A stretch of 64,000 nucleotides of DNA from Anisodus tanguticus (lineage: Eukaryota; Streptophyta; Magnoliopsida; Solanales; Solanaceae): NCBI GenBank assembly GCA_034509755.1, contig CM067556.1, positions 10,315,501 to 10,379,500 of the forward strand. Reading direction: 5' to 3'. A model generated the notes under the pieces. It was given only the letters and a program-made list of their open reading frames with translations. It was not told the origin of the DNA and did not search any database. Made by a program: the position numbers and the translations under genes. Positions 45,967 through 58,527 of the stretch are shown piece after piece. Position 1 is the stretch's first letter. Every line of letters starts with the position of its first letter.

Positions 45967-46298
45967 CGTAAAGAATGGATCTTGGGGCTAACTCAACCTC
46001 AAAAGTTAGCTTGTAGGGTGAGGATTGTCCAAGTTTATATAAGAAGTCCATGTTCCCATTCCATATCCGATGTGGAACTCTTAACACTCCTCCGCACGCC
46101 CAGACCTTGTTAACTGGAGCGTGGATAATATAATTTGGGGGCCCAACATCAGTGAACAAAGAATTGGAATGAGACTGGCTCTGATACCATGTAAAGAATG
46201 GATCTTGGGCCTAACTCAACACAAAAAGCTTGAGGATTGTCCAAGTCAATATAAAGAGTCTATGTTCCCATTTCATTTTCGATGTGGGACTCTTAACA
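45967..46298 (-). mobile_element. TRIM retrotransposon
   Basis: Two direct repeats (45967-46086 and 46200-46298) both read GTAAAGAATGGATCTTGGG near one end and GATGTGG(G)ACTCTTAACA at the other, in TG...CA form on the minus strand. Between them lie CACGCCCAGACCTTG, GGGCCCAACATC and, at 46188-46199, the inverted primer site CTCTGATACCAT. Short repeats, a methionine-tRNA primer site and no coding region define a TRIM. The left repeat carries an additional AGTTAGCTTGTAGGG segment. No target duplication is seen. Confidence 0.82.
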
Positions 46299-46307
46299 CT
46301 TATTAAA

Positions 46308-46393
46308 AGTAACATTGACTCTTTATATGGACTTGACAATACTCACCCTACAACCTAGCTTTTGAAATTAAGTTAGACTTAAAATTCATTCTT
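46308..46393 (+). repeat. Inverted third terminal repeat of the TRIM
   Basis: GACTCTTTATATGGACTTGA through AAAATTCATTCTTTATCA is the TRIM terminal repeat in opposite orientation, ten bases from the element. It preserves the CTCACCCTACAACCTAGC segment found only in the left repeat. Confidence 0.75.
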
Positions 46394-47567
46394 TATCATA
46401 AGGTCCTTATCAACATGTGCCGACAAAATTGACAAGCTTAGGGAACTTGCTACAAGTGTACATTCATGTGCATTAATTCTACAAGCTTTAATATAACTAA
46501 GCTAGCATTGTCATTACGGTAAATGTGGTAGACCAATGTCGAAGAAAATATTGAAAAGCATACCAGATAGAAGAGACAAATAGTGAAAGGTGATCCATTT
46601 CTTCTTCACTATTCTATTTATTAATGCTACTATTGAATTCAAATATCACACTCTAGAATAATTAGAGGAATTTACAAGTCTTAGATACTGACATTTTATG
46701 TTTAGATCATCTCAAACCTCATGCTATGTCATTTTCTCCAATTCATGATTGTGATTAAAGCTTCTAATTTGAGTCAAATCCAAAGGCGTAGATTTATTCT
46801 CTCTAATTAACATTAATAGTCCAAAGCTCCCAAATCGGATTATAGTACTAGTAGTACTCACCAGTACATTAGCATGATGTAATATACTCGACTCGATCGA
46901 GCCTTTCTTTTTGGTTCATTTTCCCTTTATTTTTCAAGATTTGAAGAAGAGTTCAACTATTATCCATTTTTGACTTTTTTTTAAGTGGATACATTCTCTT
47001 CTGCACTTGATATAAATCTATTGTTTCTTTATTTAAATGGCGCCGAAAAGCATATGTTAATGTTGGAAGAAGTTGTGGTTGTTAAATGAATCATTTGCTT
47101 GAAGTCACGAGTTTAATTTGTACGGGATTATCTCTTTTTTATACTTTTCAGATATCGTAATTAGTGATTAGGAATATTAAAGAAATTAGAAACATGACGC
47201 TTAAGGTTAGTAATAATTAACAAAGAAAGAAAAGGAAAATAAATATGAGAAGTTGGGGTATGGAATTATTTCAGTAAACGAATGTTTAATTACATTTGAT
47301 GATGAGAGTAATGATATTATACAGTATATGTTAGTGGTTAGTCGCATAGTTTGATTTGGATATTTAATTAGTAGATCAAACTATTATTGAATAACAAATT
47401 TAAGCCATTGCATGTTGTTATTTAATTATTTTGCCGACAGTTATCGTTGGTTGATAAGCAAACATATATATATATATAGCTTTTCGGCTGGAATTGAATG
47501 ACTAGACTAATTTAGATTTACGCCACACAGATTTAGAGGCAACTGGAAGTGCTCATTACAGGGAGTA
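46394..47567. other. Intergenic sequence
   Basis: No gene recognised; contains a short AT dinucleotide run near 47465-47478. Confidence 0.45.
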
Positions 47568-47893
47568 CTCTTTGTTACTCGAAATAAGAAAGAAAAAGAT
47601 ACTTTCTTATTTGTCGTAATTTTTTAAAATAATTATCTCAAATTATTTATCATTTTAGAAGTTTAAGACAATGTTTATTTTTATTTTACTTTATCCTTTG
47701 TAGTCATTGTTATGAAAGCATGAAGACTACAAACACGTTATAATGACACATAAATAAAGTAAATATTCAATGAAGAGAGATTATATCTTAAGACATAAAT
47801 AAAGATAAAATAATTAAAAATTTCTCCTAATTAATATTTTAGGAGCGTACAATAAAGAAACGTGCGCGATAAATAATTTAGAGACGGAGGGAG
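47568..47893. mobile_element. Stowaway-related MITE
   Basis: Right end AATTTAGAGACGGAGGGAG followed by TA is a Stowaway terminus. The matching inner CTCAAATTATTTATCATTTT lies at 47638; about 60 bp precede it, so the left end was altered by an insertion or rearrangement. Confidence 0.65.
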
Positions 47894-47895
47894 TA

Positions 47896-49442
47896 CCTTT
47901 TTTGTTTATGCCGTAGAACCTGTATTTCTTTCTTGAGTCATAATGACGCTGTTGTACATGACCTTTCTATTAACAAATACAGAATGTATCTAAAGGAAAA
48001 ATGATTGAATATATCAGGGATGATTTTTTCTTCAATAACATTTACAAGTTGGAATATGTTTAACGATGTCGTGATTGTTGATGGAGTTAAGGTAGTACCC
48101 CAAGTTGTTCATTCAAAAAAAAAAAATTATCGAAAAATTATACATTATATAAAATTAAAATTATATTATAAATATTGAATCCCCTTAATTTTTTTGTATA
48201 TTTATTTCTTTATATTTTTGGATTCCGTTAATAAAAAACTTGATTCCATCGTAGTCCCAAACAATTTGTCAATGAAGGACTGGTGTGAACCGCAACCAAA
48301 ATTGGCAAAATCTGTTTTCTAGTAATAAATTAAAGTCAGAAAAGGAGGAACAACGAGTAGACAACACAAACCAACTTGAACGGAAAGTGACATCTAGTGC
48401 CAAAGAATCTAACTCCCTAAGACCCTCATCTTCAAATATTTCAATCTCCATCTCCATGATTATAAAGGAAGAACATTCTATTTATATCCACTTTTCTCCC
48501 TCCAATCTACAGTACTCCACTCACAAAAGTGAATGGATCTATCAATTATGATTATACCATTACTGGAAACAATCCCAAGATCATTGTATCTCCTTTTTTA
48601 TTTGGTGAAGTAACTCTGACTACAGATTGAAGTAAGAAACCACCGGACTTGTATTATATTTCTAGCTTGCCTTTTTCTTTTCATAGAATATCCCCCCACC
48701 CTTACCACCTCTCTTTATCATTTTCTTTACTAGTTTAAGCTTCGTGAACTGACAATATGTATATTTTTGTACAATCTGATAGGTTAGTATGCTCTCTTTA
48801 ACAATTTAAATTTTTTAATGAGATTGTCACATCATTCAATACGATACTAGAGCAGACATAGATCATGAGTTCAAGTCTCACTATCACTTATTATGTAAAA
48901 GAAATTTTCACATGGTTAGCCCCTAAAAAAATCAAACTAGCTCTTACATAAGGAGGCGTTTTGAAAATACACTTCTGTAAAGTTGGCCTTAACCTTTTCC
49001 TAACAAGTCTGATATTATAACCTAAAATAAGAGTTATAACCGACTATATGGAATTTTCAATATAAAACTTCTCCATAATATCAGTCTACATACATATAAC
49101 CTGAATCATTTTCTTTATTAGAAAAGAACTCAAAGTCAATGATATAGTAGAATTGATTAATGTATATCGTCAGGGTTACTTAATTCTTCTGTTTGTGGAG
49201 TGTGTTCCTACGGATGAGTACTATTTTTCAACAATATTGAGAAGATCAATGTACTTGTTGCCCAAATACAATTTACAGGTTTTGATAATGACTCCTTTTA
49301 TTTAATTAATCGCTCTCTTTTTAAGCCTTCCAACCTGTAGTTTAGTTGTTTATTAAGCAAAGTTACTGACTTGTTCAACCCTGAATGTTGATGTTCTTTT
49401 TGAAAGAATATAACACATCTTTCATGTGTTCTTGTAATGATA
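47896..49442. other. Intergenic sequence
   Basis: No gene recognised. Overlapping ORFs at 48269-48551 on both strands carry no known motif and I do not call them. Confidence 0.45.
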
Positions 49443-49689
49443 TGTGACAGAAGCCGTGATATCCACAGACAAAGTTGTGTATATCAAAGGAACGAATTGT
49501 GTATATTAAATTTATCATAGTTGTAGAATTCTTGTACAAGTGTAATTATGATATTAGTCTTGTATTAGGAAAAACTATTAGAATTATAGTAGGAAAATGT
49601 AGATTTATTTTCCATATTTAGATATTGTATATTTGTATATATACCTCTTTCATTAAAAAAAAAAAAAATCAAGGGATTATATTCTTTCA
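49443..49689 (+). repeat. 5' LTR of F
   Basis: 247 bp, TGTGACAGAAGCCGTGATAT to ATTCTTTCA. It has a run of 14 A (near 49655-49668) missing from the 3' LTR and many other differences, consistent with the two LTRs coming from different copies. Confidence 0.87.
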
Positions 49690-49701
49690 TGGTATCAGAA
49701 G
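49690..49701 (+). other. Primer binding site of F
   Basis: TGGTATCAGAAG immediately after the LTR, the same site as in A1. Confidence 0.86.
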
Positions 49702-49831
49702 TCTAGGGCAAAATTTCCTTCTCCCAAATACACTTCCGCAGCCGACTAGCACCCTCGGATTCCGCGAATCTGACACCTCTTTCTTCTAAATTTTCTTCCA
49801 AAATCCATAATTCTCCTCTTGTTCTTTCCTC

Positions 49832-50604
49832 ATGTCTTCCTCAAATAACACGTTTCATCCTGCCCTTACAGTCTCCAACATCAAGAACCACATCTCTATC
49901 GTTCTTGAGATGGAAAACGTCCAATACACGACGTGGGCGGAATTATTTAAAGTTCACGCATGCTCGCATCAAGTCCTTCATCACATCATCCCCCAGTAAC
50001 AGACAAGGAGAAGGTGCTTACCGCCGAGGATGACCCTGCGTTATGGACAACTTTTGATGCTATAGTTCTCCAGTGAATTTATTCCACTATCTCTACAAAC
50101 TTCTTGCAGACAATTATTGAGCCCGACGCCACGGCGATGGAAACTTGGAATAGTGTGCGTGATATATTCCAAGATAACAAAAATTCCCGTGCTGTCACTC
50201 TTGAGCATGAATTTTCCCATGTCAACATAGAGGATTTTCTGAATGTCTCAGCCTATTGGAAAAGGCTGAAGGAATTGGCGGATCAACTCAAGAACGTTGG
50301 TGCGCCCGTCACCAATGATCGTCTTGTTCTTCAGATGGTTTCAGGCCTATTCGAGGCTTATAATGGCGTTGAGACGCTTCTTCGTCAAAGTAATCCTCTT
50401 CCACCATTCTACCAGGCCCGTTCCATGCTCACATTAGAAGAGGTCGGCTTGGCTAAAAAGGCAGCTACCGGAGTTAATTTCGTCATGATAATGACCACAT
50501 CCGATAATCCTCACTCGTTCTCGAATAATTCTAGCCAAAACCATAACAACGGTAGCGGCAAAAAGAGTCAAAATCATAAAAAATGGTGGCAAGAACCGCG
50601 GTAA
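49832..50604 (+). pseudogene. Gag relic of F
   Basis: Starts at 49832 with SSSNNTFHPALTVSNIKNH and ISIVLEMENVQYTTWAELFK. A stop near 49998 and a frameshift follow; 50104-50604 continues METWNSVRDIFQDNKNSR, LADQLKNVGAPVTNDRLVLQ and FYQARSMLTLEEVGLAKKAA. The tail SNNSSQNHNNGSGKKSQNHK is basic and Asn-rich with no CCHC knuckle. Confidence 0.87.
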
Positions 50605-51240
50605 TGGCGGTGGTCAGAACAGTGGCAGCAGTGGCGGATGAGGGGGCAGTGGGCCAGCTAGGTCGCAACACCACTGGTCGCAACACCACTGGCCGCAGCC
50701 TTGGGCCACTGCAGAGTGGCTGTGGGGCTGGGCTAGTGACCCACGGCACCTTACCCACCTTACCTAGTTTTTCCTTCATCTTGGGCCAGGCCCAATTTCA
50801 GCCGGCAACCGCAAGTAGCCCAAAGAAAGCGCATCTGGGCCCCCGGGCAAAGTGGGGCTCGCACCTCGGGCATCGCCTTCAACAGGCCTTCACTACTGCG
50901 GCCCTAATTTCTGGTCCGACACCTACGGATATTGAGGCCACGATACATATACTTGGATTAAATTTCCCGGACGCAAATTGGTATATGGACACCGGAGCCA
51001 CTTCTCATATGACTTCCGCGTAAGGTAATCTTTAATCTTATTTCAATTTAAGCAATAATCATGGCAGAATTATTGGTAATGGCAATTCAATTCCAATTCA
51101 TGGTTATGGTCACACAAATTTGCCTCCTCCACATCCACCTCTCGCCCTTAAAAATGTCTTTCATGCCCCTCACTTAATTAAAATTTTGGTGTCTGTCCAA
51201 AAATTCACAACTGATAATTGGTGTTCTGTTAACTGATCCT
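50605..51240 (+). pseudogene. Gag tail and protease relic of F
   Basis: The piece ending at 51023 reads DANWYMDTGATSHMTSA with an intact DTGA active site, followed by a stop (TAA at 51021-51023) where other copies have DQG. After it, IIGNGNSIPIHGYGHTNLPP continues the protease in the same family pattern. Confidence 0.84.
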
Positions 51241-51252
51241 TTTAGATTTTCT

Positions 51253-51999
51253 GTGAAAGATTTTAAGACGGGAATAACTCTAATGAGATGTAATAGTCGG
51301 GGAGAGCTTTATCCAATCACCACCACCACCATTTCAACTATTCAAGCCACACCTTCAACATTTGCCGCTCTTGCTCCTTCTTTGTGGCATGCACGTTTGG
51401 GTCATCCAGGGTCGTCTATTATTTCTTCTCTTAAAAATAATAATTTTATTGATTGTAAGAGTACGCGTAGTACTCATAATTGTACTTCTTGTCCTCTATG
51501 GAAACATGTTAGATTACCGCTTGTAGCCTCTACTTCTAGTACGTCGATGCCTTTTGACATTATTTATAGTGATTTATGGACATCTCTCATTTTGAGCTTT
51601 TTGGGCCATCATTATTATGCTGTATTTTTGGATGATTATTCTAATTTTTTGTGGACTTTTCCTTTTTCTAAAAAAGTCTCAAGTTTTTCCACATTCTTAA
51701 AATTTAGAGCTTTTATCCGTACCCAAAGTGATAATGGTAAGGAATATGATAATAGGCCATTTCGGAAATTTTGTGACACTCATGGCATATCTTTTCGGTT
51801 TTCTTGTCCTCATACGTCCTCGCAAAATGGGAAGGCCGAAAGAAAAATTCGTACCATTAATAATATTGTTTGCACCTTACTAGCATATGCTTCCTTACCT
51901 CCGTCTTTTTTGCATAATGCATTACAAATGGCTACCTACCTCCTAAACATACTCCCTAGCAAAGCTTTAGCATATCAATCACCCCTAAAAAATTTATAA
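51253..51999 (+). pseudogene. Integrase, first copy, of F
   Basis: A 248-residue open piece with MRCNSRGELYPIT, LWHARLGHPGSSIISSLKNN, CTSCPLWKHVRLP, FDIIYSDLWTS, LDDYSNFLWTFPFSKKVSSF and QNGKAERKIRTINNIVCTLL. A short in-frame deletion removes the FEQKIKNIQC segment before the SDNGKEYDN aspartate. It is the best-preserved integrase reading in the window. Confidence 0.9.
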
Positions 52000-53575
52000 T
52001 AAGGATCCCTCATATTCTCATCTTAGGGTGTTTGGGTGTTTGTGCTATCCGTTTTTCCAGTCTACTACAATTAACAAACTACAAGCCCGTTCTACCGCTT
52101 GTGTATTTTTGGGTTATCCTTTTAATCATCGTGGTTACAAATGTTTTGATTTATCCTCTAATAAAATCATAATTAGTCTCCATGTCATTTTTTATGAAAC
52201 CTAATTTTCGTTTGCTAATTTGTCCAATTCCGTGCCTAGTAATTATAATTTTTTGGATGATGAGCTCTCACCGTATATTCTCCAACAGTGGGCCCAACCT
52301 ACCCGTGATCCACTTCTGCCAGCAGGCCCATTGCCTGCTGGCCCACCCACTCTCGGGTCAGACCCAGGTCTCGGTTCAGCCTCCAGTTTACGGCCAGCAG
52401 GCCCACTGCCTACTAGCCAGTCCACTGCCAACCTGTCCCCTACCCAACTCTTGTCCGATTCTATCTTGAGTCAAGGGCTTGTTACTCATAGCCAACGGGG
52501 TATTTTAAAACCAAAACGACATTTTAATCTTAATTCTATTGTCACTAAATCACCCCTACCACGTAACCAGTGTCTGCCATTCATGACCCGAATTGGAAAA
52601 TGGCTATGGATGGCGAATATAATGCTCTTATTGAAAATAAGACGTGGGAGTTGGTGCTTCGTCCGCCTGGTGTCAATATAATTTGTTCTATGTGGATTTT
52701 TACTCATAAAGAAAATTCTGACTGTTCTTTTGAGATGCATAAGACTCGTCTTGTAGGTGATGGTAAAACACAACAGATTGACGTGGATTGTGGAGAGACA
52801 TTTAGTCCGGTGGTCAAACCAGCAACCATTCGCATTGTGCTTAGTCTGGCTCTCTCGAAAGCATGTCCCATTCATCAATTGGATGTGAAAACTACTTTCT
52901 TACACGGTGATCTTAAGGAGGCAGTTTACATGCATCTGCCCTTGGTTTTTAAGGACCCTAAGTATCCTCACCATGTATGTTTACTGAAGAATTCCTTGTA
53001 TGGGCTTAAGCAGGCCCCATGAACTTAGTATAAGAGGTTTGCAAATTATGTGTCTACTATTGGGTTTTCACACAGAATGTCTGATCATTCTATGTTCATC
53101 TATCATCGTGGTTCTTCTCTAGCATACATTCTGTTATATGTGGATGATATAATTTTGACTGCCTCCTCTGATAACTTGCGCAAGTCTATTATGTCCCTTC
53201 TCAGTTCAGAATTTGCAATGAAATACTTGGGGCCCCTGAGTTATTTTTTGGGCATAACTGTCACTCGTCATGCAGGTGGTCTATTTTTATCCCAGAAGAA
53301 GTATGCGGCTGAGATTATTGAGAGAGCTGGCATGTCATCTTATAAGTCCTCTTCCACTCCAGTTGATACCAAACCGAAGCTGAGTGCTACTTCTAGCACA
53401 CCATATGAGGATTCCACCCACTATCGTAGTCTTGCAGGGGCTCTTCAATAACTTACTTTCACAAGACTATATATTACTTATGCAGTTCAACAAGTGTGTT
53501 TATTTATGCATGATCCGTGTATTGAGCACATGTATGCGCTCAAATGCATTATACGATACATACAGGGCACACTTG
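52000..53575 (+). pseudogene. Linker and reverse transcriptase, first copy, of F
   Basis: After the integrase end (CVFLGYPFNHRGYKCFDLSS near 52100-52160) and the Pro/Gly/Ala-rich linker (LLPAGPLPAGPPTLGSDPGL), RT reads NKTWELVLRPPGVNIICSMW, VDCGETFSPVVKPATIRIVL, PIHQLDVKTTFLHGDLKEAV, LLKNSLYGLKQAP and ILLYVDDIILTASS. The YVDD centre is intact; stops at about 53020 and 53449 break it. It ends in CIIRYIQGTLDG before RNase H would start. Confidence 0.88.
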
Positions 53576-53576
53576 A

Positions 53577-54320
53577 CGGGGATACCTCTAATGAGATGTA
53601 ATAGTCGGGGAGAGCTTTATCCAATCACCACCACCACCACCACTTCCACAAATCAAGTCACACCATCAACGTTTATCGCTCTAGCACCTTCCTTGTGGCA
53701 TGCACGTTTGGGTCATCTGGGGGCGTATGTTCTTTCTTCTCTTAAACACAATAATTTTATTTAATGTAATAGTACGCGTAGTACTAATATTTGTCCTTCT
53801 TGTCCGCTTGGGAAACATGTTGAATTACCGTTTGTAGCCTCAACCTCTAGTACTTTGTTGTCTTTTGATATTATTCATAGTGATTTGTGGACATCTCTCG
53901 TTTTGAGCTCTGTGGGCCACCGTTATTATGTGTTATTTTTGGATGATTATTCTAATTTTTGTGGACCTTTCCTTTATCTAAAAAGTCTCAAGTTTTTTCC
54001 ACATTCCTAACGTTTAGAGCATTCATCCGTACTCAATTTGAACAAGAAATTAAAAATATTCAATGTGATAATGGAAGGAAATTTCATAAATGGCTGTTTA
54101 GGGAGTTTTGTAACACTAATGGCATATCTTTTTTCATTTTTCTTGCCCTCATACGTCCTCACAAAATGGAAAAGCAGAAAGAAAAATTTGTACCATTAAT
54201 AATATTGTTCGAACTTTACTAGCTCATGCTTCATTACCTCATTCTTTTTGGCATCATGCATTACAAATGACTACTTACCTCCTTAACATACTTCCTAGCA
54301 AATGATTAACATAATAATCT
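53577..54320 (+). pseudogene. Pre-integrase and integrase, second copy, of F
   Basis: From 53577 the sequence GATACCTCTAATGAGATGTA repeats the pre-integrase start seen at 51270. It continues LWHARLGHLGAYVLSSLKHN, CPSCPLGKHVELPF, FDIIHSDLWTSLVLSSVGHR and AFIRTQFEQEIKNIQCDNGR in several frames. It keeps the FEQEIKNIQC segment that the first copy lacks, and differs at many positions, so it is a separate lineage and not a fresh duplication. Confidence 0.87.
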
Positions 54321-56781
54321 TGTCACGACCCGACCCGACGGGCTGCGACTAACCGCCCTAATGACGTCATTATACTAACCTGTCACACATAAACCAACTA
54401 ACCCTTAATGAGTCGGAAATCCGGCAGCACAACGCTGCAATAACAACATATGCCAGGGTAGGCAAGCCGACAAGGCTACCTTTACCCAAGATTGTACCTG
54501 TCTCCTGAGGAGTCACAATTAGCCAATATAAAATAACAAGCAAGCCGACAAGGCTGCCACCAGATAGTAACGTATAAACATGGGAACACCCCAGCACATA
54601 ATACAATAACATGACTGACCCAAACAGAGTCATAACCCTTACATATGTACAACCCACCACTGTCTACAGACCTCTATAAGAAGAAGAACGACATATGACG
54701 GGACAGGGCCCCGTCGTGCCCCTAAATACAAACAGAAGCTCTAAAGAGATTCGGTACCAACATGACAAAACTCTGGATCAAAGGAGCTTTCCAACCTGCT
54801 GAGTAGGAACCTAGGCCTGAGGTTCACCAAACTGAAAACATGTACCTGCGGGCATGAAACGCAGCCCCCCGAGGAAAGGGGGGTCAGTACGAAATGATGT
54901 ACTGAGTATGTAAAACATGAAGCTGTAAAATAAATCATAAGTAGCCAACAGAAACATGAGATCAGTATAAAAATCAGGATCCAAATCCAACTGTGCCATA
55001 AACCATAAAAGTCAGTTGTGCCTTATAAACATGAGAGTCAAGTCAGGAAAAAACATGTATGCCTGTCCATATACATATATATACCTGTAACGTAACCCGA
55101 CCCACTAATGCGGGACTCGGTGGAATCATATCATAACCCTGCCCATCCTGGGACTCGGTAAAGTCATATCTCATCTATGGATCCATCCTACGTAACCCGG
55201 CCCTCTAGTGAGGGTCTCGGTGAACAATGCAAGGTTGTGCACGAATCGTAACCCAGCCCGGGACTCGGTGAGGTGAAGTAGTAACACTTAGCACGAGTAG
55301 ATATCATGAGTGTCATGCAAGTAAAAATCATCATTTGACTCTCCATACAATCATTACAATAATGTCATAATAAACTCTTTGCCTTTGAAGAATCATAGGC
55401 ACTTCTCATAACAATCCTCTTTAGGAATTAAACTATATAAGAATTAAGTACGTCCGCCGTACTTTCATTAAAGCATGCCAAAAGAAAGAAGTAAGGGTTT
55501 CACATACCTCTTAGACGAATTAATCGACTCAATATTAGCGTACGCCTCGTTTTAGAACTTCAACCTTGTTGTCGAATTTATCTAAGTTCCGCGGGTCCTT
55601 GTAAGCCCCTATGAATGCTTATCTACATCATACGGATGATTTAAATCATAATCGACACAACATATTAAAAACAGATTCTTAGGGATATTCTAACGAACAC
55701 CTTAACCGCGTAGAACCTATATTCCTTCTATATCGAAATCTATGTAAGTAGTGAAACATCCAACTCTCTTAATCCTCCTTCTTATACTACTAAAATCTCC
55801 GAAACAGGTACCACAATTTCACATGCAAACCCAGTAACTCTCAGTAACGACAGTCCCGACAACACCCAACCCAAATTCGCATTTTCGACAATCGTCTTTA
55901 GAACTAATAGCAGGAATCAAGTCTAGAACTTGTACAAACTTAGAGAATAAAGAAGATTACCTCTCTTAAACGCAGTGACGAGTGTCGTCGAACCTGTCAT
56001 CCCAACAGCTTCCGAAAAAACTGAAACAGAATCCCCAAAATTGATTCGCCCCGGAATCCTTTCGCATTCAAGGTTTCTTGTTTAGCTTCTGAGTTTCTAA
56101 GCTCGTTCTTGGCTTCGATTCTACTGGAATCAAAGCCCAGAACACCTTGAGTTTCTCCTTCGCTTGGTTATATATGAAAGCTCACGGAAATCCCCAATTT
56201 TGGTCGAAAAATTCAGAAAACCCATCAACTGAGCTTACTCCTGTTGCTAGAGATGAATTTGGTGGAGGAATTTGGTAGAGATGAAGAGAGCACACTGAAG
56301 AATCGATGGTTGAAGAGATGGATTTGAAGAAATGGAAAAAAAAATGGAGAAGGAGGGCTTACGGTTGCTGTCGATCGACCGGTTTGGGGGCTTTGCCACC
56401 CCAAATCGTTTTAAACACGACACGATAAAATCCCACTATATATTGTCCCCATCCTTAATTAATTAATCCCACAATTAATTAATTATACACACAGCTAAAT
56501 TTCCGGTCTCCAATTATTTAAGTCCCGACGATTACTAAAATCCTCTTATGTCAATATCAGAATTCCCGTAATAAAAATACCAGTCTATACACTCTCCGGG
56601 ATACACTATTATTTAAACTCCGTCGTCACACTTACTAAATCCCAAAATTATTTCGGGATCACGCCCTTTTATATACTAATCCTCTTATTAATATACACAA
56701 GTACAACAAAATTTTCTCGTGTCCGGGTCTACCAACCTACGTTACGAGTTCAACCGCAACCCGAAAATACGGGGTGTTACA
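54321..56781. mobile_element. Solo LTR-like insertion, gypsy type
   Basis: A 2461-bp block flanked by the perfect 5-bp duplication AATCT (54316-54320 and 56782-56786). It starts TGTCACGACCC and ends GGGGTGTTACA, the TG...CA form of LTRs. It encodes no protein. Inside, motifs CGTAACCCGRCCC and GGGACTCGGTGA recur at 55090-55275, and GTACGAAATGATGTACTGAG lies near 54887. Its length fits long plant gypsy LTRs, so it is most likely a solo LTR left by internal recombination. Confidence 0.88.
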
Positions 56782-56813
56782 AATCTCCCCTATTTTTTTT
56801 TATCATAAATACC

Positions 56814-57535
56814 CTTCGTATTCTCATCTTAGGGTGTTTGGGTGTTTGGGTGTTTGTGCTATCCACTTTTTCCGTCCACTATAATTAACAAACTTCAAGT
56901 TCATTCTACCGCTTGTCTATTTTTGGGTTATCTGTCTAATCATCATGGTACAAATATTTTGATTTATCTTCAAATAAAATCATTATTAGTCGCCATGTTA
57001 TTTTTGACGAAACTAAATTTCCGTTTGCTAAATTGTATAATTCTGTGTCTTATTCTTATAATTTTTTGGATGATGAGCTCTCACTGTATATTATCCAACA
57101 ATTGGCCCAACCTGCCCCTGACACAATTCTGCCAGCAGGTCCACTGCCTGTTGGCCCAAATGATCCTGGTCCAGTTCCACATTCTCGACCAACAGGCCCA
57201 CTGCCTGCTGGCCCAATACGGTGTTCTCCAAGTTCAGTTTCGGGTTCTAGGCTAGCAAGCCCACTGCCTGTTGGCACAATAATTTCCCTTCCAGGTCCAA
57301 TGTCACGGCCAGCAGGCCCACTGCCTGCTGACCCAAATACCCAGTCTTCTACGTCCAGTTCGGTCCAGTCCCGAGACGGTCCAACACCGACCCCAGTCCA
57401 GTCCAATTCTATTCCGAGTCAAGGGCCCATTACTCGTAGCCAACGGGGAATTTTTAACCTAAAAGATATTTTAATCTCAATTCTAATATCACTAAATCAC
57501 CCTTGCCACGTAACCCATTGTCTGCCCTTCATGAC
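56814..57535 (+). pseudogene. Integrase C-terminal part and linker, second copy, of F
   Basis: Resumes the copy interrupted at 54320. Reads FGCLCYPLFPSTIINKLQVH and CLFLGYLSNHHG, then a 218-residue open linker with repeated AGPLPAGP-like units (SRPTGPLPAGPIRCSPSSVS) ending at ITRSQRGIFNLKD. The repeats match those of A2. Confidence 0.84.
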
Positions 57536-58524
57536 CCGAATTGGAAAATGGCCATGGATGATAAATTTAATGCTCTTATTGAAAATAAGACGTGGGAGTT
57601 GGTGTCCGATCCGCCTGGTGTTAATGTCATTCGTTCTATGTGAATTTTTACTCATAAGGAAAAATATGGTTGTTTTGAGAGGCATATGACCCATCTTGTA
57701 GGTGATGGCAAAACACAACAGGTTGGTGTGGATTGTGGAGAGACATTTAGTCCGGTGGTCAAACCGATGACCATTCACACTGTTCTCAGTCTGGCTCTAT
57801 CGAAAGCATTGCCCACTCATCAGCTAGATGTGAAAATGCTTTCTTACATGGTGATCTCAAGGAAACAGTATACATGCATCAGCCCTTGGGTTTCAGGGAC
57901 CCCGATCATCTGAACCATGTCTGTTTATTGAAGAAATTCTTGTTTGGGCTTAAGCAGGCCCTTCGGGCTTGGTACAAAAGGTTTGCATATTATGTGTCTA
58001 CTATTGGGTTTTCTCACAGCAATTCTGATTATTCATTATTCATCTATCGCCGTGGTACTTCTCTGGCATCCATTATGTTATATGTGGATGATATTATATT
58101 GACTGCCTCTTCAGATAAACTACGCAAGTCTATCATGTATCTTCTCAGTTTAGAATTTGCTATGAAAGACTTGGAACAGTTAAGTTATTTTTTGGGTATA
58201 GCTGTGACACGTCATGCATGTGGTCTATTTTTATCGCAAAGGAAGTATACAGCTGAGATTATTGAGAGAGCGGGCATGTCATCCTGTAAGTCCTCTCCTA
58301 CTTCGGTTGATACAAAACCGAAACTGAGTGCTACCTCTAGCACACCTTACGAGGATCCCTCTCACTACCGCAGTCTTGCAGGGGCTCTTCAGTACCTTAC
58401 TTTCACGAGGCCCGATATTACACATGCAGTGCAGTATATGTGTTTATTTATGCATGATCCGAGAGACGAGCACATGCATGCTCTCAAACGCATTGTGTGT
58501 TACATTCAGGGCACTCTTGATTAA
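57536..58524 (+). pseudogene. Reverse transcriptase, second copy, of F
   Basis: Reads NKTWELVSDPPGVNVIRSM followed by a stop, VGDGKTQQVGVDCGETFSP, then after a frameshift near 57840 LLKKFLFGLKQALRAWYKRF, IMLYVDDIILTASS, LSYFLGIAVTRHACGLFLSQ and SLAGALQYLTFTRPDITHAV. YVDD is intact. The open piece 57874-58524 (216 residues) stops at GTLD just before RNase H. Confidence 0.89.
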
Positions 58525-58527
58525 GGT

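Noticed and set aside
48269..48551. Overlapping ORFs on both strands
   Set aside because: No recognised motif and no splice or promoter context; likely chance frames.
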